Shown here: positions 18,401 to 27,019 of the stretch, piece after piece | Layout of the letters: each line of letters opens with the position of its first letter | How positions within the stretch are numbered: the stretch's first letter is position 1 | Assembly (NCBI RefSeq): GCF_004217115.1 | Contig: NZ_SHKN01000001.1 | Coordinates: forward strand, 933,781-997,780 | Direction: 5' to 3' | DNA length: 64,000 nt | Source of the DNA: Ancylomarina subtilis | GTDB taxonomy: Bacteria; Bacteroidota; Bacteroidia; Bacteroidales; Marinifilaceae | Notes under the pieces: generated by a model | The model's database searches: none | Seen by the model: the letters and a program-made list of their open reading frames with translations, nothing else | Told to the model about the DNA's origin: nothing | Position numbers and translations under genes: made by a program

Positions 18401-18880
18401 TTCTTTTTTCTCAGGGAATTTTGAATCCACCGTATAACAAACCGCACAATCGGCAATACCACCAGCAGCTTTCACATACTTAATGGTTGATTTCATGTTC
18501 TCGATATCGTTAAGACAATCGAAAATACGCATGATCCCCAGACCTGATTTAACTGATTGTGTATTGAACTTTTCAATCACCGACTCAGGATAAGGACTGT
18601 AACCAAACAAATTTCGTCCACGCGACAAAGCAGTCAGTTTAGAAACATCACCAATCTCTTTTTTAATCGATTCAAGACGGTACCAAGGATCCTCGTTCAA
18701 ATAACGCATCACCGAGTCAGGAACAGCACCACCCCATACTTCCAAAGCATAAAAACCCGCTTTTTTATACAAATGAAGAACCTTCTCAATTTCTGCCTGA
18801 GGCATTCTTGTCGCAAAAAGCGATTGTTGTCCATCTCTTAAGGTAAGATCTCTAACTAGTAATTTCCTATTTTTAATCAT
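15434..18880 (-). CDS. Tandem-duplicated oxaloacetate decarboxylase alpha / pyruvate carboxylase B-type carboxyltransferase
   Basis: A 1148-residue protein made of two full copies (about 1-546 and 547-1148) of the carboxyltransferase plus PYC/OADA domain, which moves a carboxyl group between biotin and pyruvate/oxaloacetate. Each copy has LTLRDGQQSLFATR, EVWGGA(V/I)PDSVMRYL, MRIFDCLND, ADCAVCYTVD, a metal-site lysine in I-S-(L/V)-KDMAGL, metal-binding histidines in DFH(S/T)H-x-TPGYG and the late GCPPLVTPSSQIIGVQAVN. Ordinary OadA/PycB chains are about 600 residues and often end in a biotinyl domain with AMKM; neither copy has one, so a separate biotin carrier must serve it. The C-terminus is a charged helical tail. 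No beta/gamma membrane subunits are adjacent, so whether it decarboxylates oxaloacetate as a Na+ pump or carboxylates pyruvate is open. Confidence 0.88.
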   Translation of the reverse strand: MIKNRKLLVRDLTLRDGQQSLFATRMPQAEIEKVLHLYKKAGFYALEVWGGAVPDSVMRYLNEDPWYRLESIKKEIGDVSKLTALSRGRNLFGYSPYPESVIEKFNTQSVKSGLGIMRIFDCLNDIENMKSTIKYVKAAGGIADCAVCYTVDSKFPEKKEDRDRLTVKNLPDQIFDLEYFVNLAKKLEAMGADMISLKDMAGLASPSRAGQIIRRFKEELTVPVDFHSHSTPGYGLASALTAIINGVDIIDTNIMNFAGGSAAPAYELIYLFCQKLGIELDGDAKTVVEINKILKEIRLGALAEVDSYKQFPIEFDITKDKLPADIDQLFDDAIKYANEDKEDELLAACHAIEKYFNFPAPNEMVKKAEIPGGMYTNMLNQLKALGLETLLERVLEVVPVVRLDAGCPPLVTPSSQIIGVQAVNCVIDENSGRQFYTNVSNQFFSLVKGEYGTTPIEIAPEFREKITGKAEKEDYDVSKYQSPENPILSQYGDVKLATDDKEFMLLELFPLVAKGYLEGKRKAEFEAKREANRKAIAAERSKIKRTRKLKIRDLTLRDGQQSLFATRVPQHEIEKVLPYYKAANFYAMEVWGGAIPDSVMRYLNEDPWYRLESIKKEIGDVSYLTALSRGRNLFGYSPYPESVIEGFNKNAVKSGLGIMRIFDCLNDVNNMETTIKYIKEAGGIADCAVCYTVDPKFTRKQRIKAMFSGKKLPKKIFDVDYFINKAKQMEALGADMISVKDMAGLIPPSLSGKIVKRLKNEVKVPIDFHTHCTPGYGLGAVLMAIVNGVDIVDTNILNFAGGPAAPAFEIIQIFADKLGLDTGVDLDAVVKINAELKGIRERIAEFDSYKMFPREFDITADYLPADIDALFEKAIVLAKADKEAELLEVCNAIDAWFNFPAPNEAVKDAEIPGGMYTNMLAQLKGLGLEDLLPTVLKKVPEVRVAAGCPPLVTPSSQIIGVQAVNYVLDVNSGKAPYTNVNNQFFNLVKGEYGETPIDIDPEFRQKICGQREATSYDVSKYKAPENFVLEEFGGVKLAQTEKEMLLLELFPTVALPYLKNLRAEAFYNEQAEIEEQKQKEAAERRAAFDGMSAEEKEEKVLKGLYNFEWLTAQEKTEIEQPEWKVSKLDQKTIDMLNREKPKSKLKGE

Positions 18881-19400
18881 ATCCCTAAACTTGATTAGAA
18901 ATGCAACAAATGCTGCATTTAATTAATTATGTGCGTACGTGAATTCAAAACAACATTTCCTGTTTGTCTTTCGATTCCAAATTTATAAATACTTTCATAT
19001 TAAAGAAACAATTCTTCATTTAACCATCTATGTTCTACAATACCTGCACTTAATGATTTACATGACTTTTATCATTAATGATTTTTTTCAATATTAAATG
19101 CATTTTATTGCAAACGATATAGACCCATTGATGGATTTTACAGTAATTTCACACAACAATCTCATGACCAAAAACATAACCCCACAAACAAGAAACACAA
19201 ATACATAATTAACCTTAATTTTGTACTGTTAATAATTAAGTTTGTAATTATATTTCATTTAAAATGATCTGAAGTCCGAATCTGTTCTACAACATGATAC
19301 AAACATGATTTTTTATTCAAATTCTTTTATTAAAACCGAGCTACAAGTCTAAAAATCATTTCTTATTTTGCATTGAAGCTCCAATTTATCCTCTTTTAAT
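18881..19400. other. Intergenic region between divergent carboxyltransferase and MFS genes
   Basis: About 520 AT-rich bases. A TAATTTTG box at 19216-19223 fits the Bacteroidota -7 consensus on the plus strand, though 178 bp from the MFS start. I see no ORF, RNA structure or repeat; it probably holds the two divergent promoters. Confidence 0.4.
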
Positions 19401-20630
19401 ATGAATATTAAGCTTAAAAATTCCCAATACCGAAAGTTCTGTGCCTATGGCTTCCTTAAAAACCTCCGTTTTTTTGATGCCTTTCTCATCCTTTTTCTTT
19501 TAGATAAAGGAATGAGCTACACCCAAATCGGGACACTTTATGCTGTCAGAGAAATTATTACAAATCTGTTCGAGATTCCTTCCGGACTGATTGCTGATAA
19601 TTACGGACGGAAAAAATCTCTGGCTGGAGCTCTTCTTATATTCACACTCTCCTTCCTCATATTCTGGCTATCAAACAATTTCTGGTTTTATCTGCTAGGC
19701 TTTGTTATATTTGGTATGGCCGATGCCTTCCGTTCGGGTTCACACAAAGGCATGATGATGGATTATCTGAAACTAAATAATTGGATGGACTTCAAATCTG
19801 AATATTACGGACATACCCGATCGTGGTCACAACGTGGCTCTGCCCTATCTTCACTTATTGCAGGACTTTTAGTTTTAATCGATGGTAATTACCAGAACAT
19901 ATTTATCTATTCTGTGATTCCCTACGGCATCAACTTCATTCTAATCCTAAGCTACCCTTCTGATATTGACAAGGCCATTAATCACAAACAAAAAGAAGAT
20001 AAGTCTTTAATAAAAAGCTTTTACAGTTTATACAAGGTGATGAAGCAAAAATCAGTATTCAAACTAGTAAGTACTTCTGCATTCCATACCGCTTATCTGA
20101 AGGCTTTAAAAGATTACATACAAGCTATCATGCTGGCAATTGCTCTTCTGATTCCTAATTTTATTGATCTTGACCAGGATAGACAAAACGGACTAATCAT
20201 AGGAGTCCTCTATTTTATTATTTATTTACTGACAGCCTACGCATCTCAGTATTCTGCCTTCATCCAGCAAAAAGCACCTTCCAATTTCGTCAGAAAAACG
20301 CTCTTTTTAGGCCTCAGTTTTGGTGTTGTTTGTGGTATTTTCTATGTCTCAGAAATGTGGATTGGCGCTTTTATAGCCTTTACCCTTATCTATATTATAG
20401 AGAATGTTCGCAAACCCATTTTAACTTCATTTGTTGCTGACCATGTTCCCAATGAACTCCTAACTTCCGTTTACTCTTCACAATCACAAATCCGAACCTT
20501 ATTTTCAGCTGGTATCGCCTTTATTTTTGGAATCAGCGCCGATATTTGGGGTATTGGTTTATCCCTGATTATTGTCTCCGGAACACTAATTGTACTTGCC
20601 GGTTTAATCAGTTACAGAAAGAAATCTTAA
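19401..20630 (+). CDS. Major facilitator superfamily transporter
   Basis: A 409-residue protein with about twelve transmembrane helices. It begins with FFDAFLILFLLDKGMSYTQIG and carries the MFS loop 2-3 motif as DNYGRKKSLAGALL (about residues 65-78), then GFVIFGMADAFRSGSHKGMMMDYL in the fourth to fifth helix region. This form is typical of uncharacterised DHA1-like drug/metabolite exporters in Bacteroidota. It stands 102 bp before glutaminase on the same strand, so the two may be co-transcribed, but its substrate cannot be told. Confidence 0.85.
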   Translation: MNIKLKNSQYRKFCAYGFLKNLRFFDAFLILFLLDKGMSYTQIGTLYAVREIITNLFEIPSGLIADNYGRKKSLAGALLIFTLSFLIFWLSNNFWFYLLGFVIFGMADAFRSGSHKGMMMDYLKLNNWMDFKSEYYGHTRSWSQRGSALSSLIAGLLVLIDGNYQNIFIYSVIPYGINFILILSYPSDIDKAINHKQKEDKSLIKSFYSLYKVMKQKSVFKLVSTSAFHTAYLKALKDYIQAIMLAIALLIPNFIDLDQDRQNGLIIGVLYFIIYLLTAYASQYSAFIQQKAPSNFVRKTLFLGLSFGVVCGIFYVSEMWIGAFIAFTLIYIIENVRKPILTSFVADHVPNELLTSVYSSQSQIRTLFSAGIAFIFGISADIWGIGLSLIIVSGTLIVLAGLISYRKKS

Positions 20631-20731
20631 AAAATATGTCAAGCCGAAAAGGATGTAAAACTTGTTTGATGAATCATCTTCACACATTAACAAATTCATT
20701 ACTTTTGAGCCATACAACATATTTATAAAAA

Positions 20732-21646
20732 ATGGAATTTAAACAGATACTTCACGACATCTACTCCGAGCTTGCAGAGAAAAATGACAATGGACAAGTT
20801 GCAAGTTATATACCAGAATTGGCTAATGTTGATCCCAATAAGTTTGGCATTCATTACAGTTCACTTGAAGGGAATAGTTATGGTCTGGGCGATCATCAGG
20901 AAAAGTTTTCATGCCAGAGTATCATTAAGGTTTTATCACTTTGTCTGGCAATTAAAAACGAAGGTGTGGGAATATGGAAACGCGTGGGTGTTGAGCCATC
21001 AGGTACTCCATTTAACTCCTTAGTTCAGTTGGAATACGAACACGGCATTCCTAGAAACCCATTTATTAATGCAGGTGCCATCGTTATTTGTGATATTTTG
21101 ATGAGTCAACTCGAAAATCCAAAGGCCGATTTTCTGGCTTTTGTACAAAAACTGGCTTTTAACTCAAATATCAATTACAATCCCAAAATTTCAGCATCTG
21201 AAAAAGCGCATGGTTACAGGAATGCAGCGCTCATCAACATGATGAAATCTTTTGACAATATCGAGAATTCAATTGAAGACGTTTTAGACTTCTACTACGA
21301 CATCTGTTCCATTGAAATGACTTGCGAAGAATTGGCACAAACCTTTCTGCTTTTCGCAAATAATGGTTGCATTCCAAACTCAAATGAAAGAATAATCACA
21401 ACCAGTCAATCCAAACGTATTAATGCCATTATGCAATGTTGTGGTTTTTACGACGAAGCGGGTGAATTTTCATTCAAGGTGGGTTTACCTGGTAAATCTG
21501 GAGTCGGAGGTGGTATAGTGGCTATTCATCCGGGTAAATATTCAGTAGCCGTTTGGAGTCCCCGATTAAATAAGAAAGGGAATTCGTACAAGGGCATTTT
21601 AGCTTTAGAAATGCTGACCACAAAATCAGAACTTTCAATATTCTAA
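20732..21646 (+). CDS. glsA: Glutaminase A
   Basis: A 304-residue enzyme of the serine-dependent beta-lactamase-like glutaminase family that hydrolyses L-glutamine to glutamate and ammonia. Seen: the SxxK catalytic motif SCQSIIKVLSL (S63, K66), EYEHGIPRNPFINAGAI, SEKAHGYRNAAL, and the C-terminal GLPGKSGVGGGIVAIHPGK. The length matches E. coli YbaS/YneH. It has no signal peptide, so it is cytoplasmic. It ends at a perfect 15-bp terminator hairpin. Confidence 0.95.
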   Translation: MEFKQILHDIYSELAEKNDNGQVASYIPELANVDPNKFGIHYSSLEGNSYGLGDHQEKFSCQSIIKVLSLCLAIKNEGVGIWKRVGVEPSGTPFNSLVQLEYEHGIPRNPFINAGAIVICDILMSQLENPKADFLAFVQKLAFNSNINYNPKISASEKAHGYRNAALINMMKSFDNIENSIEDVLDFYYDICSIEMTCEELAQTFLLFANNGCIPNSNERIITTSQSKRINAIMQCCGFYDEAGEFSFKVGLPGKSGVGGGIVAIHPGKYSVAVWSPRLNKKGNSYKGILALEMLTTKSELSIF

Positions 21647-21665
21647 AATCTTATTATTCCACGAA

Positions 21666-21699
21666 AAAGCCGCGAATCAAACAATTGATTCGCGGCTTT
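21666..21699. terminator. Bidirectional terminator between glsA and the cysteate-synthase-like gene
   Basis: Perfect 15-bp stem (AAAGCCGCGAATCAA with its complement, ACAA loop) between convergent genes. It is followed by a short tandem repeat of TTTATCC at 21697-21718. Confidence 0.9.
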
Positions 21700-21724
21700 A
21701 TCCTTTATCCTTTATCCTTCAAGA

Positions 21725-23014
21725 CTAGAATAACTTTTCCAGCACTTCTTTTACAGTTTCCATATCAGGATCGATATCAAAAACATGTGAAGGCTTAAGA
21801 TAAGTCACTTCTTTTTCTCTTTTAATTCTCTCTTCACCACCTCCGGTAATATTTAGCATGATGCAGGCATCTTTATCAAGCTTGCCTTCCTGAATTTGTT
21901 TAACCAAGGTAGCAACTGCAACAGCAGCTGCGGGATGAATATCGTTTCCTTCGGTTTCAAGAAATAGTTGAGCAGCTTCAAGTGCTTCCTCATTGCTGGC
22001 AACCAAAACATCACCACCTGCGTCTTTCATCGCATCGAACAAACCTCCTGCAATTGGATAGGGCGGTTTACGATTCGACAAGACTTTAGCATCAATCTCT
22101 TCAACTTGCTTACGAGCCAACTCATCCTCCAATGGCAACATAGCACGGGAATCAGCTTTCCAGGCATCATAAATTGGAAGGAATGGCGCATTTTGAGAAA
22201 CCATCAATTTCATTTTATTCTGACCATAACGACCATCCTCGATAAAACGAAGATTCGCTTCCCAGGCAGCAATAGCACCTGTTCCACTCCCAACAGCCTG
22301 AAAGTAATAATCAGGAATCTGACCAATCTCGCTAACTGCTGACAGAACCGTAGTTCCCATACCATCGCGACGAGCCACATTTTTGGCTCCACCTTCGGCC
22401 ACAAAGCCATCCAAAGCACAAGCCAGATTTGACAAATGTATCGCATCGAAGTAATCACTACCCGATTTGGTTGCAATTAAACGCACATTATCTTTAATCG
22501 GCTCATCGAACCAAAGTGCTGACAAGTTATCTTCCGGAACCGAAAGAAGTAATGGAATATTATTATCAGAACAAACACGGGCAAAAGCTCTGGCTGTATT
22601 ACCGGCTGAGGCAACTACTAAAACCTGATCGGTTGAATTTAATCGACCACTAACAGCATATGCTTCAGTTTCTTTAAATGAACACGTACGAAAATTGGCT
22701 CCTTTCTCAGGCCAATAACCGCTGAAAGTGATATACAAATTAGTTAAGCCTAAATACTTTGCTAAACCTTCACTCTTATAAGTTGCAGGCGCAGAAGAAC
22801 CTTTTAGAGTTTTACGAATTGGTAGCCAATCAGAAAATTTATAAATCCCTAGAGAATTATCTTTCACTTCCAATTGTTTATTTTCATAAATCGCTCGAAT
22901 TAAAGTAGGATAACTTTCGCCCGGTGCATCCAAAGTCCAACCTTCATCTTCAAATTGTTTACCTGTTTTTACGGATTCCAGTTTATATTGAGTCGCTTGA
23001 AATTCTTTTGTCAT
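21725..23014 (-). CDS. Cysteate synthase family PLP enzyme (threonine-synthase fold)
   Basis: A 429-residue fold-type II PLP enzyme. Cysteate synthase converts O-phospho-L-serine and sulfite to L-cysteate. Seen: GIYKFSDWLPI, ITFSGYWPEKGANFRTCSFKETEAY with PLP lysine K114, ASAGNTARAFA (136-146), EGGAKNVARRDGMGTTVL and YYFQAVGSGTGAIAAWEA. As I recall them, these segments match the methanosarcinal cysteate synthase closely and differ from housekeeping threonine synthase. In Bacteroidota, cysteate is the head-group precursor of sulfonolipids (capnoids); in archaea it leads to coenzyme M. It is transcribed alone here, so the pathway it serves is inferred. A divergent threonine synthase is the main alternative. 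Confidence 0.78.
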   Translation of the reverse strand: MTKEFQATQYKLESVKTGKQFEDEGWTLDAPGESYPTLIRAIYENKQLEVKDNSLGIYKFSDWLPIRKTLKGSSAPATYKSEGLAKYLGLTNLYITFSGYWPEKGANFRTCSFKETEAYAVSGRLNSTDQVLVVASAGNTARAFARVCSDNNIPLLLSVPEDNLSALWFDEPIKDNVRLIATKSGSDYFDAIHLSNLACALDGFVAEGGAKNVARRDGMGTTVLSAVSEIGQIPDYYFQAVGSGTGAIAAWEANLRFIEDGRYGQNKMKLMVSQNAPFLPIYDAWKADSRAMLPLEDELARKQVEEIDAKVLSNRKPPYPIAGGLFDAMKDAGGDVLVASNEEALEAAQLFLETEGNDIHPAAAVAVATLVKQIQEGKLDKDACIMLNITGGGEERIKREKEVTYLKPSHVFDIDPDMETVKEVLEKLF

Positions 23015-23283
23015 GCTTAGTAATGTTTAATTTTTTTTGAGACCCTAAAAATAGCAATTGATTATTAGATATCAATTAAGTCTCTTCAGAATCTATTAAC
23101 TGAAAGTTAAAAGCTGGAAACTCCCAGCATAATTCACCCTTTCAGAACCGCAAGATCAATGCAAATTACGGTATTTATGATTCAATTAACAATTATTGAC
23201 GTTTCAATTCATGAGATCGGCTATTTTAATTCCAATATTTTGTAATTTTCAGCTTTGAAATTTTTCACCTATCAGTTATACAC

Positions 23284-24726
23284 ATGAAATTACTTTACAG
23301 ATCTTTCATGCTGCTTTCTGCAGTTATTCTTGGAAGTTTTAGCAGTCATGCTCAAAACTTAAAAATTGATATCAAGCTTGAGAATGTTAGTGATAGCTCT
23401 GCTTACCTTGCCCACTATCTGGATGGGCGAATTTTTGCCGATGATACCACCCAACTTGTCAACGGAGTTGGTTTATTTCAAAAAGACAGTTTACTGGATC
23501 AAGGCATCTACGTGGTCTATTTACCTTCACAAAAATATTTCGATCTCTTAATTGGCAATGACCAGGAATTCTCAATCAAATCGAACTCGGCTGATTTTGT
23601 CAACATGCTTACGATTAAGGGTTCTAAAGAAAGTGAGGCTTTTGCTGATTTCCAAAAATTTATGAAAGCTAAAACTGAAAACAGCAGAAAACTCCAGGCC
23701 GAATATAAAGACAAACTTAAAGACGAAAAAGCTAAGGCTGAATACCGTGAACTTTTTAAAAAAGCCGACAAGGAAGTTAAAGCCTATATCAAAACCTTGA
23801 ACGAAAAATTCCCTAAACCCAGCTTTGTATCCGAATTTGCCAACTTCACGCTTTCTCCTGAAGCTCCGGATTTCAACGATTCTATTGCTGCTGATTTTCC
23901 TGATCGTGATAAAGAAATTAAACTCAGAAATTACCTTTGGACAAAAAATCATTATTTATCGAATCTGAATCCTGCCGACGATAGATACCTTCGCACCCCT
24001 TTGCTAAAAGATAAGCTGAAGTTTTTCTTCGAAAACATACTCATTCAACAACGCGATTCCATCGTTAAAGAATCAGTCAAGCTGATTGAGCAAGCTCGTC
24101 CCAACAAAAAATGCTTTCAATATTACACCCAATATGCGCTTAACTATGCCATTAAATCAAAAATTATGGGTGTCGATGCTGCTTTTGTCGATTTGGCCAG
24201 ACGTTATTATTTGAGTGGACAAGCCACCTGGGCTGATTCAACACTGATGGCCAATATAAAAGAACGAGTGATTAAACTTCAATACAATTTACTTGATATG
24301 AAGGCTCAGGACTTGGCTCTTGAAACCATTGATGGCGAATTTGTAAGGCTTCACGAAGTTGATGCCAACTACACCATTCTGTATTTCTTTGAAACCGATT
24401 GTGGTCACTGTAAAAAAGTAACCCCTCGCCTAATACCTGAAATACTTGAGCCTTATAAAGACTTAGGCCTCAAAATAATGGCCATTTACACGCAGCAAGA
24501 TAAAGAAGCATGGCAAAAATACATTGAAGATAACGAACTCTACGATTTTGTAAATTGCTATGATCCCAATTATCAAAGCAATTTTAGAATCTTTTTCGAT
24601 GTGTATTCAACCCCAACCATCTACCTTCTAGATAAAAATAAAAAGATCATTGCTAAACGATTGGATTTAGAAAACTTAAAGGGTTTTCTTGATCATGAAC
24701 GAAAAATGAAAGCAGAGAAATCGTAA
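23284..24726 (+). CDS. Exported thioredoxin-fold protein with CGHC motif (DUF5106-like)
   Basis: A 480-residue protein with a signal peptide (1-23, SSHA-QN). An N-terminal beta domain of DUF4369-like type (about 24-115) precedes a helical, Lys/Glu-rich middle of DUF5106 type (about 120-340). The C-terminal thioredoxin fold (about 345-480) has the redox motif DCGHCKK and cis-Pro in STPTIYLL. It belongs to the TlpA/ResA-like periplasmic disulfide reductases common in Bacteroidota. A terminator follows. Its target is unknown; it is separate from the thioredoxin-fold genes on the other strand at 25.7-29.7 kb. Confidence 0.85.
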   Translation: MKLLYRSFMLLSAVILGSFSSHAQNLKIDIKLENVSDSSAYLAHYLDGRIFADDTTQLVNGVGLFQKDSLLDQGIYVVYLPSQKYFDLLIGNDQEFSIKSNSADFVNMLTIKGSKESEAFADFQKFMKAKTENSRKLQAEYKDKLKDEKAKAEYRELFKKADKEVKAYIKTLNEKFPKPSFVSEFANFTLSPEAPDFNDSIAADFPDRDKEIKLRNYLWTKNHYLSNLNPADDRYLRTPLLKDKLKFFFENILIQQRDSIVKESVKLIEQARPNKKCFQYYTQYALNYAIKSKIMGVDAAFVDLARRYYLSGQATWADSTLMANIKERVIKLQYNLLDMKAQDLALETIDGEFVRLHEVDANYTILYFFETDCGHCKKVTPRLIPEILEPYKDLGLKIMAIYTQQDKEAWQKYIEDNELYDFVNCYDPNYQSNFRIFFDVYSTPTIYLLDKNKKIIAKRLDLENLKGFLDHERKMKAEKS

Positions 24727-24748
24727 GCCGTTTAAAATTAAAACACTT

Positions 24749-24777
24749 AAGCTATCCTTCTGGGGTAGCTTTTTTTA
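24749..24777 (+). terminator. Terminator after the CGHC protein gene
   Basis: A stem AAGCTATCC / GGGGTAGCTT followed by seven T, about 25 bp after the stop codon. Confidence 0.75.
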
Positions 24778-24809
24778 AGTCATTCTCAACAAAAAACAGC
24801 CCCCTCGAG

Positions 24810-25157
24810 ATGAATACAAGCGAACTCCTGCATATTCTGCAAGTCATTGTTCATTACGGCTTACATCTTTTATTTCCCGGAGCTGTAGCCTGGTTTTTCT
24901 TCAAAAATCAATGGAAAAAGGCTTGGTTGATTATGCTTGCGACCATGCTGGTTGATTTGGATCACTTATTGGCCACACCCATATTCGAAGCAGGACGATG
25001 CAGTATTGGTTTTCATCCCCTACACTCCTATTACGCTATAGCGGCTTATTTTATCATGGTTTTCTTTCCAAAATTCCGAATAGTAGCCATCGGCTTACTA
25101 CTGCACATGTTTACCGATTTTCAGGATTGTTTGTGGCTTACGATTCTTAACAAATAA
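24810..25157 (+). CDS. DUF6122 family membrane protein
   Basis: A 115-residue integral membrane protein with about four hydrophobic segments. It has a conserved set of charged and His residues: MLVDLDHLLATPIF, GFHPLHSYYAI and GLLLHMFTDFQDCLW. This His/Asp pattern (DLDHL, HP-H, H-TD) is that of DUF6122 and recalls YdjM-like metal-dependent membrane hydrolases, but no activity is established. It ends at a terminator shared with the convergent SRPBCC gene. Confidence 0.8.
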   Translation: MNTSELLHILQVIVHYGLHLLFPGAVAWFFFKNQWKKAWLIMLATMLVDLDHLLATPIFEAGRCSIGFHPLHSYYAIAAYFIMVFFPKFRIVAIGLLLHMFTDFQDCLWLTILNK

Positions 25158-25160
25158 AAA

Positions 25161-25193
25161 AAGCTCGATAGATTCTATATCTATCGAGCTTTT
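25161..25193. terminator. Bidirectional terminator between the DUF6122 and SRPBCC genes
   Basis: AAGCTCGATAG / CTATCGAGCTT stem with flanking A and T runs between convergent genes; also the end of the long minus-strand nutrient locus. Confidence 0.85.
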
Positions 25194-25217
25194 AAATTGG
25201 TAGTTAGTCGGTTCTTC

Positions 25218-25739
25218 TTAGTTTTCCATGTATTTTTTCAAACCTTTTAAGGTTTTAGAAAATTCAGATCCCAACTGTGCAATTAATTTACCTTCCGATA
25301 CACCTTCTTTTGCTTTTAAGTAACCTTTAAAAATCACCTTACACTTATTAGGTCCGTAGGCTGTTACATAATAATGAACAGCAACATATTCAGCAGGCAT
25401 ATACTCATCAAATGGCGTAAAACAGATGTGCTTATTATCTGGATCGAAAACCAATACAGTTTCCAATCTTGGCGTTCCATCTGCCATTACCATTTCACGA
25501 ACCGCATCTAGTCCATTACCATCAGCCAAAGATGATTTAACCAAAGACGGAACATATTCTTCTACTTTTTCAAGAGAAGCAATCAGTTTCCAAACATCGT
25601 TAGCCGAAGCTTTAATGGTTACTTCTCTCTTAACCTTTGGAGGTAACATTTTAGCAGGTTTCATTTGTGCAGAAACACATCCAAACAGACCACAAACCAT
25701 CAAAAAGAGTAGGGCTATTTTTAATTTTGAATTCTTCAT
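25218..25739 (-). CDS. SRPBCC (START-like) lipoprotein
   Basis: A 173-residue protein. The N-terminus is a lipoprotein signal with lipobox LFGC (C21). The rest (about 38-172) is an SRPBCC fold: VKREVTIKASANDVWKLIASLEKVEEYVP at the first strand and helix, TVLVFDPDNKHICF, and the long C-terminal helix. Members bind hydrophobic ligands in a deep cavity. It follows the TlpA gene by 5 bp and is the last gene of the minus-strand SusC/D-thioredoxin run. The ligand is unknown. Confidence 0.8.
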   Translation of the reverse strand: MKNSKLKIALLFLMVCGLFGCVSAQMKPAKMLPPKVKREVTIKASANDVWKLIASLEKVEEYVPSLVKSSLADGNGLDAVREMVMADGTPRLETVLVFDPDNKHICFTPFDEYMPAEYVAVHYYVTAYGPNKCKVIFKGYLKAKEGVSEGKLIAQLGSEFSKTLKGLKKYMEN

Positions 25740-25744
25740 ACCTC

Positions 25745-26875
25745 TTATTTAATTGTTTCTTCTAATTTCTTAGTTAAAGATTCACCACGTAATTGCTTAC
25801 CCACAATCTTACCTTCTTTATCCAACAGAATAATGTAAGGGATTCCAGAGAACTGATACTCTTTCATAATATCTTTTCCAGAACCCGGAGCTTGAATTTG
25901 TGGCCAAGGCATATTTTCCTGACGCATTGCTTTTTTCCAGGCATTCTTACTTTTATCAATAGATACACTTAAAAACTCAACACCTTTATCTTTATACACC
26001 TCATACAATTCTTTCAAATGAGGAATTTCGTTTCGACATGGTCCACACCACGACGCCCAAAAATCAACAACCAAATACTTACCTCTAAAACCCTTAAGGC
26101 TAACCATTTGACCATCCTTAGTTGGAAATTCAAAAATTGGAGCTTCTTTACCAATAGCCAATCTCTCTTTTTGTGCTTTAGCTTCTGCTCTAGCTTTCTT
26201 ATAATCTAACAATGGCTGGTAATTCGGATTCTTTGCCTCCAAAGTTTTAATAATTTTCTCAACCAAAGGTTTATCACTTTCTTTTCTTAAAGAACTCAAT
26301 AAAGAGATAATTGAATTGCGATCAGAATAATGCTCAGCTATATAACGGGTTCTGGCATCCAGATCATCATAACAAGCGTTATAACCTTTACCGGCAACTT
26401 CTTTCCACTTTTCACAATCTGATAATGATGCTTCATACATAAGTTTTCCTGCCGCAATCATACTTTGGTAATTACGGTAGTAATTAAAGGCTATTAAATT
26501 CATCACCTCATTGTTTTTCCCACCATTAATATACACGTAAGGTGGATTCTTAATCTTCATTTTAGCAGTATCCTGACCTCTGAAATCAACCTTCAAATCC
26601 TCATCTTCAGCCCAAAACTGAACTGACTGCCACTTCTGACAATCCAATGTGTAAACACCTGGCTTATCTACCTTCATCTCAAACTTATAAGTCCCATCAG
26701 GATTCACAGTTACAGAATCAATTATGGTTTTATCAAAACCATTTCGCTTAATAATATTCATTTTAAAACGATTATCAGGAAACTTAACATTTCCCTGAAT
26801 CGTAATAGTATCTTTTACTGGTGCCTGGCACGAGCAAAGAATTAAAGCTATAAAAGCAACAAGTAAATTTTTCAT
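25745..26875 (-). CDS. TlpA-family thiol:disulfide oxidoreductase lipoprotein (DUF4369 + thioredoxin)
   Basis: A 376-residue protein with a lipoprotein signal (LILCSC, about residue 16). A DUF4369 beta domain (about 22-120: ITIQGNVKFPDNRFKMNII) and a helical linker precede a TlpA-like thioredoxin domain (about 240-376) with WASWCGPCRNEIPHL and cis-Pro in SGIPYIILL. It likely reduces disulfides on the periplasmic face of a membrane. It is the third thioredoxin-fold gene in a row behind the SusC/SusD pair, which suggests the locus handles a disulfide-containing substrate or keeps its own machinery reduced. Confidence 0.9.
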   Translation of the reverse strand: MKNLLVAFIALILCSCQAPVKDTITIQGNVKFPDNRFKMNIIKRNGFDKTIIDSVTVNPDGTYKFEMKVDKPGVYTLDCQKWQSVQFWAEDEDLKVDFRGQDTAKMKIKNPPYVYINGGKNNEVMNLIAFNYYRNYQSMIAAGKLMYEASLSDCEKWKEVAGKGYNACYDDLDARTRYIAEHYSDRNSIISLLSSLRKESDKPLVEKIIKTLEAKNPNYQPLLDYKKARAEAKAQKERLAIGKEAPIFEFPTKDGQMVSLKGFRGKYLVVDFWASWCGPCRNEIPHLKELYEVYKDKGVEFLSVSIDKSKNAWKKAMRQENMPWPQIQAPGSGKDIMKEYQFSGIPYIILLDKEGKIVGKQLRGESLTKKLEETIK

Positions 26876-27019
26876 TTTTTATTTTTTTATTCCATCCAAA
26901 GATGGGATGATCGCTAGTTTACGTTAAGATTCTGCCAAACCTAAATTTTTAGCAATCGATTAAAATTTATTCCAGAGTGAATAGGGCTTGTCGAATTAAT
27001 AATAATCAACAAGCTTTAT

